This document shows positions 1-5,509 of a stretch of DNA of 5,509 bases, piece by piece. The first letter of the stretch is position 1; every line of letters begins with the position of its first letter. The translations under genes and the position numbers were made by a program. The notes beneath the pieces were generated by a model. It worked only from the letters and a program-made list of their open reading frames with translations. It had not been told where the DNA came from and did no database searches. This DNA comes from Gammaproteobacteria bacterium UBA7376 (GTDB taxonomy: Bacteria > Pseudomonadota > Gammaproteobacteria > Pseudomonadales > Azotimanducaceae), in the NCBI GenBank assembly GCA_002470275.1, contig DKNY01000043.1, positions 1-5,509 on the forward strand. Reading direction: 5' to 3'.

Positions 1-1835
1 TGCTGAATCGACGTTCAGACGCCACGGAGCGACTTTTAGGCCTCGCTCGGGAGGCAACGGAGGGAGCGCGTTCCGCACCCAAGGCTGAGGCAGCCTGGCG
101 CACCCTGCCGGTGACGGAGAGGCTCCGACATGCCTTGGTCAAGGGCATTGGAGACTATGTGATTCAGGATACCGAAGCCGCGCGGATCGCCTGTGAACGC
201 CCCCTGGACGTCATCGAGGGGCCCCTTATGGACGGTATGAGCGTTGTGGGCGACCTCTTCGGCGCGGGAAAGATGTTTCTACCCCAGGTGGTCAAGAGTG
301 CTCGGGTCATGAAGCAGGCGGTCGGTCATCTGGTGCCCTTTATCGAAGCTGAAAAAGCCCGTCCGGCAAAAGAGCAATCGGAGCAGGCCCAGCGTGCTGG
401 ACGGGCCAAGCTGGTGCTGGCGACGGTGAAGGGCGACGTCCACGACATCGGGAAAAACATTGTTGGGATCGTGCTGCAGTGCAACGGCTACGAGGTGATT
501 GACCTGGGCGTTATGGTGCCCGCCGAAAAAATAATCCACACCGCTATAGCAGAGGGCGCAGATTTGATTGGACTGTCCGGCCTCATCACGCCCTCTCTGG
601 ATGAAATGGCGCAGGTTGCTCAAGAAATGCAGCGAGCAGGCCTCAAAATTCCACTACTCATTGGCGGGGCAACCACCAGCAAGGCCCATACCGCCGCAAA
701 GATTGCCCCGAACTACACCAACCGTGCCACGGTCTACGTATCCGATGCCTCGCGCGCCGTGGGCGTGGCGGCCAAGCTGCTGTCCGATGACACCGCCTAT
801 GCGGAAACCATCCGGAAGGACTATGCGTTGATTAAGGACCGCGTCGAAGCCCGAAGAGAGCGGCGTGCATTCCTGACCTTGGGCGCTGCACGGGCCAACC
901 CGTGCCCCACGGATTGGAGCGCCTACACACCGCCTAAGCCCAACTTTCTGGGGGTGCAAACGATCTCGCCGAGCCTCGAGGCGTTGACGCCCTTTATCGA
1001 CTGGACGCCGTTCTTTATGACCTGGCAGCTGGCCGGACGCTTCCCCGCCATTCTGCAGGACGATGTGGTCGGAGAGGCAGCACAACAGCTCTATGACGAC
1101 GCCACAGAACGGCTTAGTTGGCTGATTGCGGATGGCCGCCTCCAGGCTCAGGGCGCGGTGGGCTTATGGCCGGCCAATCGTCATGGTCAGGATGATATCG
1201 CCCTCTATCCCGATGAGGCGCGGCGATCGCCTATGGCCATCTGCCATCACTTGCGACAGCAGGCTCCACGCACGGATGACCTCAGTCCTAACCATTGTCT
1301 GGCGGATTACGTTGCCCCATCCGGCCACGCCGACTACCTGGGCGGCTTCGCTGTAACCAGCGGTTCCGGTATCCAAGACATCCTGGCGGAGGTGGCTGAT
1401 GACGACTATGGTCAAATCATGATCAAGGCGTTGGCGGATCGGCTAGCCGAGGCCTTTGCCGAATATTTACATGCTCGCGTGCGTCGGACGCTGTGGGGCT
1501 ACGGGGAGGATGAAACTCTGAGCCATGATGCGCTGATCAAGGAGCGCTATCAGGGCATTCGACCTGCGCCGGGCTATCCTGCCTGCCCCGAACACAGCGA
1601 AAAGGAAACGCTTTTCCAGTTATTGGACGCCACCCGCCGTACCGGTATCGCCCTAACCGAAAACCATGCCATGACGCCTGCGGCATCGGTTAGCGGTTGG
1701 TATTTTTCTCACCCCGAGGCGCGCTATTTTGGTGTAGGCAAGATTGACGATGACCAGGTACGGGACTATGCCCAGCGCAAGGGCTGGGACCTGGCGTTGG
1801 CAAATAAACGGCTGGCCCCGGCGCGAGCCCTCTGA
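1..1835 (+). CDS. metH: Cobalamin-dependent methionine synthase, C-terminal half (5' end outside window)
   Basis: Cytoplasmic enzyme that transfers a methyl group from 5-methyltetrahydrofolate to homocysteine through methylcobalamin. The frame is open from base 3 with no start needed: the first visible residues ([12 protein letters not shown]) already match the interior of MetH, so the GTG at 111 is not the true start. About 610 residues are visible; E. coli MetH has 1227, so the homocysteine and folate domains lie upstream. Seen in order: the helical cap of the B12 module ([28 protein letters not shown]), then the B12-binding motif GDVHDIGKN with the cobalt-ligand His at codon 441-443, its Asp at 435-437 and the partner Ser of GLSGLITPS at 576-578, then [12 protein letters not shown]. 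The AdoMet reactivation domain follows, with [31 protein letters not shown] and [12 protein letters not shown]. No domain is broken and no frameshift is seen. The gene ends 7 bases from a convergent small gene, and no terminator of its own is visible after the stop. Confidence 0.97.
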   Translation, partial: LNRRSDATERLLGLAREATEGARSAPKAEAAWRTLPVTERLRHALVKGIGDYVIQDTEAARIACERPLDVIEGPLMDGMSVVGDLFGAGKMFLPQVVKSARVMKQAVGHLVPFIEAEKARPAKEQSEQAQRAGRAKLVLATVKGDVHDIGKNIVGIVLQCNGYEVIDLGVMVPAEKIIHTAIAEGADLIGLSGLITPSLDEMAQVAQEMQRAGLKIPLLIGGATTSKAHTAAKIAPNYTNRATVYVSDASRAVGVAAKLLSDDTAYAETIRKDYALIKDRVEARRERRAFLTLGAARANPCPTDWSAYTPPKPNFLGVQTISPSLEALTPFIDWTPFFMTWQLAGRFPAILQDDVVGEAAQQLYDDATERLSWLIADGRLQAQGAVGLWPANRHGQDDIALYPDEARRSPMAICHHLRQQAPRTDDLSPNHCLADYVAPSGHADYLGGFAVTSGSGIQDILAEVADDDYGQIMIKALADRLAEAFAEYLHARVRRTLWGYGEDETLSHDALIKERYQGIRPAPGYPACPEHSEKETLFQLLDATRRTGIALTENHAMTPAASVSGWYFSHPEARYFGVGKIDDDQVRDYAQRKGWDLALANKRLAPARAL

Positions 1836-1839
1836 GCCG
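1801..1839 (-). terminator. Candidate intrinsic terminator for the minus-strand small gene, inside the metH 3' end
   Basis: Read on the minus strand, 4 bases after the small gene's stop, CGGCT (1839-1835) pairs with AGCCG (1813-1809). An inner GGCT/GGCC stem can form after a 5-base bulge, and the tract TTTATTTG (1808-1801) follows. A G+C-rich hairpin followed by T-rich sequence is the expected form, but the bulge and the A in the T-tract make it imperfect. It would lie wholly within metH codons, so the sequence is also constrained by coding. On the plus strand nothing T-rich follows, so it should not stop metH transcription. Confidence 0.35.
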
Positions 1840-1842
1840 ACG

Positions 1843-1995
1843 CTATAGGTCGATGGTGAAGCCCGAGATAAAGTGAGCGGCAATGAGCACCGCAGCGGTG
1901 AACATGACGCAAATTGCGATCACATCCGCCTTGGCGTCCGCATCCTCTACAGGGGTTTCGGCTTCTGAGTTCTCATGGTCTTCTGATGTGCTCAT
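1843..1995 (-). CDS. Small single-pass membrane protein, 50 residues, unrecognised
   Basis: A short minus-strand reading frame between metH and cysI. It starts at ATG 1995-1993 and stops at TAG 1845-1843. The protein has two clear parts. Residues 1-24 are strongly acidic and polar (MSTSEDHENSEAETP, then further Asp and Glu with a single Lys). Residues 25-46 form one hydrophobic segment (VIAICVMFTAAVLIAAHFI), followed by the short tail SGFTIDL. That fits a small inner-membrane protein with an acidic N-terminal tail in the cytoplasm; there is no positive n-region or cleavage site typical of an exported protein. A purine-rich ribosome site (AAGAGGAAG) lies about 10 bases before the ATG. I do not recognise the family and assign no function. 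Support is the RBS, the sharp polar/hydrophobic division and the fact that it fills the gap up to 7 bases from the metH stop. A chance frame remains possible. Confidence 0.72.
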   Translation of the reverse strand: MSTSEDHENSEAETPVEDADAKADVIAICVMFTAAVLIAAHFISGFTIDL

Positions 1996-2005
1996 GGCGA
2001 CTGAA

Positions 2006-2014
2006 CTTCCTCTT
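2006..2014 (-). promoter_or_regulatory. Ribosome binding site of the small membrane protein
   Basis: On the minus strand the tract AAGAGGAAG ends about 10 bases before the ATG at 1995. It is a good match to the Shine-Dalgarno core (GAGGA/AGGA) and is the main reason for accepting this small gene and its start. Its last base on the minus-strand 5' side (2014) touches the first base of the plus-strand -35 box of the cysI promoter, so the two divergent control regions abut. Confidence 0.6.
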
Positions 2015-2043
2015 TGACGGTCCTCGGTCTGACCGCATATAAC
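2014..2043 (+). promoter_or_regulatory. Sigma70-type promoter reading toward cysI
   Basis: TTGACG (2014-2019) matches the -35 consensus in five of six bases, and TATAAC (2038-2043) matches the -10 consensus in five of six. The spacer is 18 bases. The expected transcription start is near 2050, giving an untranslated leader of roughly 178 bases before the cysI ATG. The spacer contains an exact 11-base palindrome that could be an operator. No convincing CysB site was recognised, though CysB sites are loosely defined and hard to see by eye. Confidence 0.65.
2025..2035. promoter_or_regulatory. Operator-like palindrome in the promoter spacer
   Basis: CGGTC, one central T, then GACCG: a perfect 5+1+5 palindrome sitting between the -35 and -10 boxes. 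A further direct copy of CGGTC lies at 2018-2022, overlapping the end of the -35 box. Position and symmetry suit a repressor or a spacer-binding activator. No regulator is encoded in the window to pair with it, and an 11-base palindrome can arise by chance. Confidence 0.35.
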
Positions 2044-2053
2044 GACACTCTTT

Positions 2054-2133
2054 GAACTGCGCCCCTCGGCGTCCGCCCTTGGTCGCCTAGTATAGTTTCC
2101 TGCCCGAGGGGCACAACCTTAACTTCGCAGTTC
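2054..2133 (+). promoter_or_regulatory. Predicted structured 5' leader of cysI (nested inverted repeats)
   Basis: Two perfect inverted repeats are nested. The outer pair is GAACTGCG (2054-2061) with CGCAGTTC (2126-2133). The inner pair is CCCCTCGG (2062-2069) with CCGAGGGG (2104-2111). The 5' strands are continuous, giving 16 pairs interrupted on the 3' side by 14 unpaired bases (2112-2125). The loop is 34 bases. The first helix begins about 4 bases after the predicted transcription start, as expected of a leader RNA. A local hairpin TGCCC-GAG-GGGCA (2101-2113) would compete with the inner helix. I do not recognise a known riboswitch class. The pairing is seen directly; folding and regulatory use are inferred. 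Confidence 0.45.
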
Positions 2134-2163
2134 CTGGCCGCCCAGATGGTTGCTCGCCCTTGG
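2074..2163 (+). repeat. Nine-base direct repeat in the cysI leader
   Basis: CGCCCTTGG occurs at 2074-2082 and again at 2155-2163, 81 bases apart, in the untranslated region before cysI. A second short repeat, CGCAGTT, occurs at 2126-2132 and 2189-2195. The copies are exact but short. They could be protein-binding sites, alternative pairing strands of the leader, or chance in G+C-rich sequence. Confidence 0.4.
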
Positions 2164-2209
2164 GGTGCCTGATACTGTCCCGACCCAGCGCAGTTTGCCT
2201 CAGGCCAGG
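2133..2209 (+). repeat. Inverted repeat near the cysI ribosome binding region
   Basis: CCTGGCC (2133-2139) is the exact complement of GGCCAGG (2203-2209), with a T-G pair possible beyond it (2132 with 2210). The 3' arm ends a few bases before the weak ribosome site and about 18 bases before the cysI ATG. The 5' arm shares its first base or two with the outer helix of the upstream leader structure, so the two could be partly exclusive. The loop is 63 bases, which makes spontaneous pairing less certain. Confidence 0.3.
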
Positions 2210-2227
2210 GCCAAGAAGACCAGTCCC

Positions 2228-3895
2228 ATGTATCGATATAACAACTTTGATAAAACCTTCGTCACGGAACGCGTCGCCCACTATCGCGATCAGACCCAGC
2301 GATATCTGGACGGCAAGCTGTCTGAAGAGGAATTCTTACAGCTTCGCTTACGCAACGGCCTTTACGTGCAGCGATTGGCGCCCATGCTGCGCGTTGCCGT
2401 GCCCTACGGCACGCTGTCCAGCGATCAGCTGAGGATGTTGGCCCAGATCGCCCGACAGTATGACCGTGGCTACGGACACCTCAGCACTCGTCAAAATATG
2501 CAGTTTAACTGGCCTGAACTGGCCGATGTGCCGGATATTCTTGCTGATCTTGCGTCCGTGGAGATGCATGCCATCCAGACCAGCGGCAGCTGTATTCGCA
2601 ACGTCACTACAGATCAATTCGCCGGTGCCGCAGCAGATGAATACCTGGACCCGCGGCCGGTCTGCGAAATCATTCGTCAATGGTCTACGGCTCACCCAGA
2701 ATTTGAATGGCTGCCTCGCAAGTTTAAAATTGCCGTCACCGCAGCGGCAGAGGATCGCGCCGCCATTGGCGTTCATGATGTGGGCCTGCGCCTGTACCAG
2801 GGCGAGGCAGAAGAGCTTTTGGTTGATGTCTATGCTGGGGGCGGCTTGGGCAGAACGCCGGTAATTGGCGCGCAGATCTACCAGGGGCTCCCGGTCCGGC
2901 ATCTGCTGAGCTACCTGGAGGCGCTGATGCGCGTCTACAATCGCTATGGAAGAAGAGACAATAAGTATAAGGCGCGAATTAAAATCCTAGTGCGGGCCAT
3001 GACCCCAGATGGCTTTAAAGCTAAGGTCGACGCGGAATGGGCCCATTTAAAGGAGGGGCCCAGCACTCTGACCCCGGACCAGCTCCATCGAATGCAGGGT
3101 TTCTTTCAAGGACCCGACCTTACCCCCACGCCCTCAGCGGCGACTTTGCTCGCTGACCAAAGGCTGAGTCAACCGGCCTTTGATCGGTGGGTGCGACATA
3201 ACGTCACGGCGCACAAAGTGGCCGGTTATGGCATCGTCACCCTCTCCACCAAGGCCACTGGAGTGCCCCCGGGGGATGTGAGTGAAACGCAGATGGATGC
3301 TGTCGCCCACTGGGCGGACCAATATAGTTCTGGCGAGATCCGGATCAGTCATGAACAAAACTTTGTGCTGCCTCATGTGGCCCTAAGCGATCTGCACACC
3401 CTCTGGGAGCAGGCGGCTGAACACGATCTGGCCACTGCCAACGCGGGCTTGCTGAGCGATATGATCTGCTGCCCCGGCGGAGATTACTGTTCCCTGGCCA
3501 ACGCCAAGTCCATTCCCATTGCCGAAGCCTTACAGCGGCGCTTTGAAGACTACGACTATCAGCATGACCTGGGCGACCTCGATATCAATATTTCTGGCTG
3601 CATGAATGCCTGCGGGCATCATCATGTAGGCCATATCGGCATCCTTGGCGTGGACAAAAAGGGAGATGAGTTTTATCAAATCTCGCTGGGTGGCCACGCG
3701 GGACATGGCGTGAATCCCCCTGCTCTGGGGCAAATCGTTGGCCCCTCAGTGGCGCGTGCTGAAGTCGCCGATGTGGTGGCGAAAATCCTGCATATCTTTG
3801 TAGACCAGCGCCTGGAGGAAGAATCGTTTTTGAGCTGCTTTAACCGCCTCGGTCTACAGCCCTTTAAGGAAGGCATCTATGCTTCAGCGCCTTAA
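2228..3895 (+). CDS. cysI: Sulfite reductase hemoprotein (siroheme/[4Fe-4S]), CysI of the Pseudomonas type
   Basis: Cytoplasmic assimilatory enzyme that reduces sulfite to sulfide with six electrons. The 555-residue product has the two-fold ferredoxin-like/siroheme arrangement of the nitrite and sulfite reductase family. The siroheme-cluster ligands are C415-x5-C421 (CCPGGDYC) and C458-x3-C462 (GCMNAC). The basic residues expected around siroheme and sulfite are present: R88 in STRQN, R124 in CIRN, and K165 and K167 in PRKFK. Family stretches RYGRRDNKYKARIKIL and GHHHVGHIGILGVDKKG are intact. I chose ATG 2228 because relatives begin MY-Y, as this does. The frame stays open upstream, with a TTG at 2150, but the 26 extra residues look like translated leader. 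The ribosome site is weak (AAGAAGA, 2213-2219). No CysJ partner is present, so the electron donor may be a ferredoxin or a flavoprotein encoded elsewhere. The 3' end overlaps the DUF934 gene by 17 bases, implying one operon. Confidence 0.95.
   Translation: MYRYNNFDKTFVTERVAHYRDQTQRYLDGKLSEEEFLQLRLRNGLYVQRLAPMLRVAVPYGTLSSDQLRMLAQIARQYDRGYGHLSTRQNMQFNWPELADVPDILADLASVEMHAIQTSGSCIRNVTTDQFAGAAADEYLDPRPVCEIIRQWSTAHPEFEWLPRKFKIAVTAAAEDRAAIGVHDVGLRLYQGEAEELLVDVYAGGGLGRTPVIGAQIYQGLPVRHLLSYLEALMRVYNRYGRRDNKYKARIKILVRAMTPDGFKAKVDAEWAHLKEGPSTLTPDQLHRMQGFFQGPDLTPTPSAATLLADQRLSQPAFDRWVRHNVTAHKVAGYGIVTLSTKATGVPPGDVSETQMDAVAHWADQYSSGEIRISHEQNFVLPHVALSDLHTLWEQAAEHDLATANAGLLSDMICCPGGDYCSLANAKSIPIAEALQRRFEDYDYQHDLGDLDINISGCMNACGHHHVGHIGILGVDKKGDEFYQISLGGHAGHGVNPPALGQIVGPSVARAEVADVVAKILHIFVDQRLEEESFLSCFNRLGLQPFKEGIYASAP
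3866..3873 (+). promoter_or_regulatory. Ribosome binding site of the DUF934 gene, inside cysI
   Basis: AAGGAAGG lies 5 bases before the ATG at 3879, within the last codons of cysI (Lys-Glu-Gly). It is a strong Shine-Dalgarno tract and fixes the start of the overlapping gene. The 17-base overlap in a different frame points to translational coupling with cysI. Confidence 0.75.
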
Positions 3896-4301
3896 CAAGG
3901 TTGGCGATGCCTGGCAGCTTGAAGCCGCAGACAGCACCCCCTGGCAAACTCCAGAGCAATGGACGGCCGGTCAGGCCCTGCTCCTCGGTGTGGATGCAGA
4001 ACCCCTGGCAGCCTGGTCGGCGGCTGCCTGCATCGGCATTGAGTTCCCCGCCTTCAACGATGGCCGAGGCCTGTCCCTGGCGGTTTTGCTGCGGACTAGA
4101 ATCGGTTTTCAGGGTGACCTCCGAGCCACCGGCAACATCCATGAAGACGTGCTGCACTACATGATACGTTGCGGCTTCACCAGTTTTGATCTGCCACCGG
4201 AGCGGGATGCACAAACGGCGTTGGCCAGCCTGCGCCCCTACTCGGCTTTCTATCAGGGATCCGCTTCGGCTCCAGAGCCAGCATTTCCACCGGCCGATTA
4301 G
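3879..4301 (+). CDS. DUF934 family protein, partner of CysI in sulfite reduction
   Basis: A 140-residue soluble protein of the DUF934 (COG3749) family, which is repeatedly found directly after this type of cysI and is often labelled as probably involved in sulfite reduction; its biochemical role is not established. The recognisable core is residues 56-102: F-P-x-F then DGRG at 61-64, then SLAVLLRTRIGFQGDLRATG, then an HYMIRCGFTSFDL stretch. There is no signal peptide, membrane segment or cluster-binding cysteine set; Cys is scarce. The C-terminal dozen residues are Ala/Pro-rich and probably disordered. The start is ATG 3879, set by the strong ribosome site in cysI. Since the window has no CysJ, a role in electron delivery or in stabilising CysI is attractive but is inference. 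The family assignment is firm and the function is not. Confidence 0.88.
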   Translation: MLQRLNKVGDAWQLEAADSTPWQTPEQWTAGQALLLGVDAEPLAAWSAAACIGIEFPAFNDGRGLSLAVLLRTRIGFQGDLRATGNIHEDVLHYMIRCGFTSFDLPPERDAQTALASLRPYSAFYQGSASAPEPAFPPAD

Positions 4302-4306
4302 CCCAC

Positions 4307-4335
4307 CCGGTTGCTTTGCCTGTTAAGCTAGCCGG
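4307..4335 (+). promoter_or_regulatory. Hairpin abutting the antiporter start codon
   Basis: CCGGTTGCTT (4307-4316) pairs with AAGCTAGCCGG (4325-4335), giving ten pairs with one T-G wobble and one bulged T (4329), around an 8-base loop. The stem ends on the base before the ATG at 4336 and occupies the place where a ribosome site should be; no Shine-Dalgarno tract is visible. No T-run follows, so it is not a normal intrinsic terminator on either strand. It may damp translation of the antiporter or mark an RNA processing point between it and the DUF934 gene. Confidence 0.45.
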
Positions 4336-5508
4336 ATGGCAGCTCCAGACACCCTCAATTCATTCCTCATTATTTTTAGTGGCGCTGCGGTCATCGCCAC
4401 CGCTGCTCTCTTTACCCGCCAGCCCATGCTGATCGCCTATATTCTGCTGGGCCTTGTGGTGGGTCCTCATGGCGTCAGCCTTATCCAAGATACCGGGGAA
4501 CTCCAGAACATTGCGGAGATTGGCATTATCTTCCTGCTGTTTCTCGTGGGCCTGGACCTACCGCCGGCGAAACTGAAAAACCTCCTAGAGGAATCCCTGC
4601 TCACTGCCCTGGGGACCAGCATTATTTTTTTCGTGGCGACGGGCGGGATTATGCTGCTCGCCGGCTTTCAGCCCTTAGAGGCCTTTGTGGCTGGCCTCGC
4701 TATGACCTTTTCCAGCACGATTTTGGGCATCAAGCTGCTGCCCACTACGGCCCTCCACCATCGCCATATTGGGGAGCTGGTGATTAGCCTGCTGCTCATT
4801 CAAGACCTGTTGGCCATCTTTGCCATCCTGATTCTGGGACATCTTGGCACCCAGCAGGCCAGCGAACCCCTGGATTTGGTCCTGATCATCCTGGGCCTAC
4901 CGGTCCTTATCCTCGGCGCCTATCAAGTCATGCAACGACTGATCGTGCCGCTCATCGCGCGATTTGATGACTTTCACGAGTATGTCTTTTTGTTGGCCAT
5001 CGGCTGGTGCCTGGCCTGCGCGGAAGTGGCGCATCTGATGGGTTTATCCTACGAAATTGGTGGCTTTATCGCCGGGGTTGCCCTGGCTACAAACCCCATC
5101 GCTAAATATATCGCCGAACATCTGAAGCCCCTGCGCGACTTCTTTCTGATCATCTTCTTCTTTACGGTGGGGGCAGCCCTCAATATTTCCCTGCTCCAGG
5201 TGGCTTGGCTGCCGGCCCTAGCGCTTGCCTTGACCTTGGTGATGCTCAAACCCTGGACCTTCTATTGGTTGCTTAAGGGCCAGGGAGAAGAGCCCGAGAC
5301 CGCCAAGGAGGTGGGCTTCCGTCTCGGACAAGGTTCTGAGTTTTCCCTGATGTTGAGCTACATTGCCATCAGTGGAGGCTTAATCGGTGATTCCGCCGCG
5401 TTGGTCATTCAGGGTGCTACCGTCCTAACGCTGGTGCTGAGCAGCTATTGGGTGGTATCCCGATACCCCAGCCCCATCGCCGCGAGACCCGAGCTGCGCC
5501 GAGACTGA
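4336..5508 (+). CDS. CPA2-family cation:proton antiporter, transmembrane domain only
   Basis: Inner-membrane antiporter of the monovalent cation:proton antiporter-2 family (KefB/KefC, YbaL, GerN and NapA relatives), exchanging K+ or Na+ for protons. The 390 residues are almost entirely hydrophobic, about 11-13 membrane segments. Family marks seen: LLGLVVGPHG near residue 40, EIGIIFLLFLVGLDL near 61-75, SSTILGIKLL near 125, the ion-site motif IQDLLAI with Q156-D157, EIGGFIAGVALA from E240, DFFLIIFFFTVGAALN, and FRLGQGSEFSLML with R329 and E335. The Gln-Asp pair resembles Kef-type K+/H+ proteins rather than the Asp-Asp of Na+/H+ exchangers such as NapA, so K+ is the better guess. KefB/KefC (about 600 residues) carry a C-terminal nucleotide-binding RCK domain; this protein ends after the last helix with a short basic tail. 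An in-frame TAA at 4324-4326 rules out a longer N-terminus. It starts 34 bases after the DUF934 gene and may share its transcript, with a hairpin and poor ribosome site in between. Confidence 0.9.
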   Translation: MAAPDTLNSFLIIFSGAAVIATAALFTRQPMLIAYILLGLVVGPHGVSLIQDTGELQNIAEIGIIFLLFLVGLDLPPAKLKNLLEESLLTALGTSIIFFVATGGIMLLAGFQPLEAFVAGLAMTFSSTILGIKLLPTTALHHRHIGELVISLLLIQDLLAIFAILILGHLGTQQASEPLDLVLIILGLPVLILGAYQVMQRLIVPLIARFDDFHEYVFLLAIGWCLACAEVAHLMGLSYEIGGFIAGVALATNPIAKYIAEHLKPLRDFFLIIFFFTVGAALNISLLQVAWLPALALALTLVMLKPWTFYWLLKGQGEEPETAKEVGFRLGQGSEFSLMLSYIAISGGLIGDSAALVIQGATVLTLVLSSYWVVSRYPSPIAARPELRRD

Positions 5509-5509
5509 G

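Noticed and set aside
111..113. GTG at 111 as the start of a short, stand-alone B12/AdoMet protein
   Set aside because: The frame continues to the window edge with residues that match the interior of full-length MetH, so it is a truncated view and not a split gene.
279..623. Minus-strand open frame of 114 codons inside metH
   Set aside because: It lies opposite highly conserved B12-domain codons, has no recognisable domain or ribosome site, and is a typical shadow of G+C-rich coding sequence.
2091..2096. TATAGT as a second -10 box for cysI
   Set aside because: No acceptable -35 sequence lies 16-18 bases upstream; the nearest TTGAAC (2052-2057) is 33 bases away. It falls in the loop of the predicted leader.
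2089..2116. Minus-strand promoter for the small gene (TTGTGC, 16-base spacer, TATACT)
   Set aside because: The -10 is good but the -35 matches only three of six bases, so I did not list it. It is the best candidate I could find for that gene.
2348..2902. Minus-strand open frame of 184 codons inside cysI
   Set aside because: Although long, it lies wholly within conserved CysI codons and its translation has no recognisable family features; treated as a shadow frame.
3864..4214. Minus-strand open frame of 116 codons opposite the DUF934 gene
   Set aside because: The plus-strand frame has a strong ribosome site and a recognised family; the antisense frame has neither.
4616..4632. T-rich run in the antiporter as a frameshift or slippage site
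   Set aside because: The reading frame runs through it without change and the protein keeps family motifs on both sides.

Overview
The window is ordinary-looking bacterial chromosome with G+C in the high fifties, densely coding. The proteins look gammaproteobacterial, of the Pseudomonas and marine-gammaproteobacterium type. MetH matches the enterobacterial/pseudomonad cobalamin-dependent enzyme almost motif for motif. The sulfite reductase is the short 'MY-Y' CysI form paired with a DUF934 protein, as I recall it from Pseudomonas. I cannot name a genus from the sequence alone.

Layout. Bases 1-1835 (+) are the C-terminal half of metH, cut by the window edge, with the cobalamin-binding and AdoMet-reactivation domains complete. 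Tail-to-tail with it on the minus strand (1843-1995) is an unrecognised 50-residue single-pass membrane protein. A 232-base divergent intergenic region (1996-2227) follows. It holds a good sigma70-type promoter firing toward cysI, a small palindrome inside that promoter's spacer, and a long leader rich in inverted and direct repeats. cysI (2228-3895) overlaps a DUF934 gene (3879-4301) by 17 bases. After 34 bases that can fold into a hairpin touching the next start codon comes a complete 390-residue CPA2-type cation:proton antiporter without a regulatory C-terminal domain (4336-5508).

How the genes fit together. CysI makes sulfide from sulfite, and DUF934 is its usual partner of unknown biochemical role. 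Sulfide feeds cysteine and homocysteine synthesis, and MetH methylates homocysteine to methionine, so the neighbourhood is sulfur assimilation and methionine synthesis. No CysJ flavoprotein is present in the window. The antiporter has no obvious metabolic link and may simply be co-transcribed.

The part most worth attention is not protein-coding. The predicted transcription start of cysI (about 2050) is followed within a few bases by the 5' strand of a nested pair of perfect inverted repeats, with competing alternative pairings downstream. This is a plausible undescribed structured leader. I found no CRISPR array, tRNA, rRNA, insertion sequence or phage gene.
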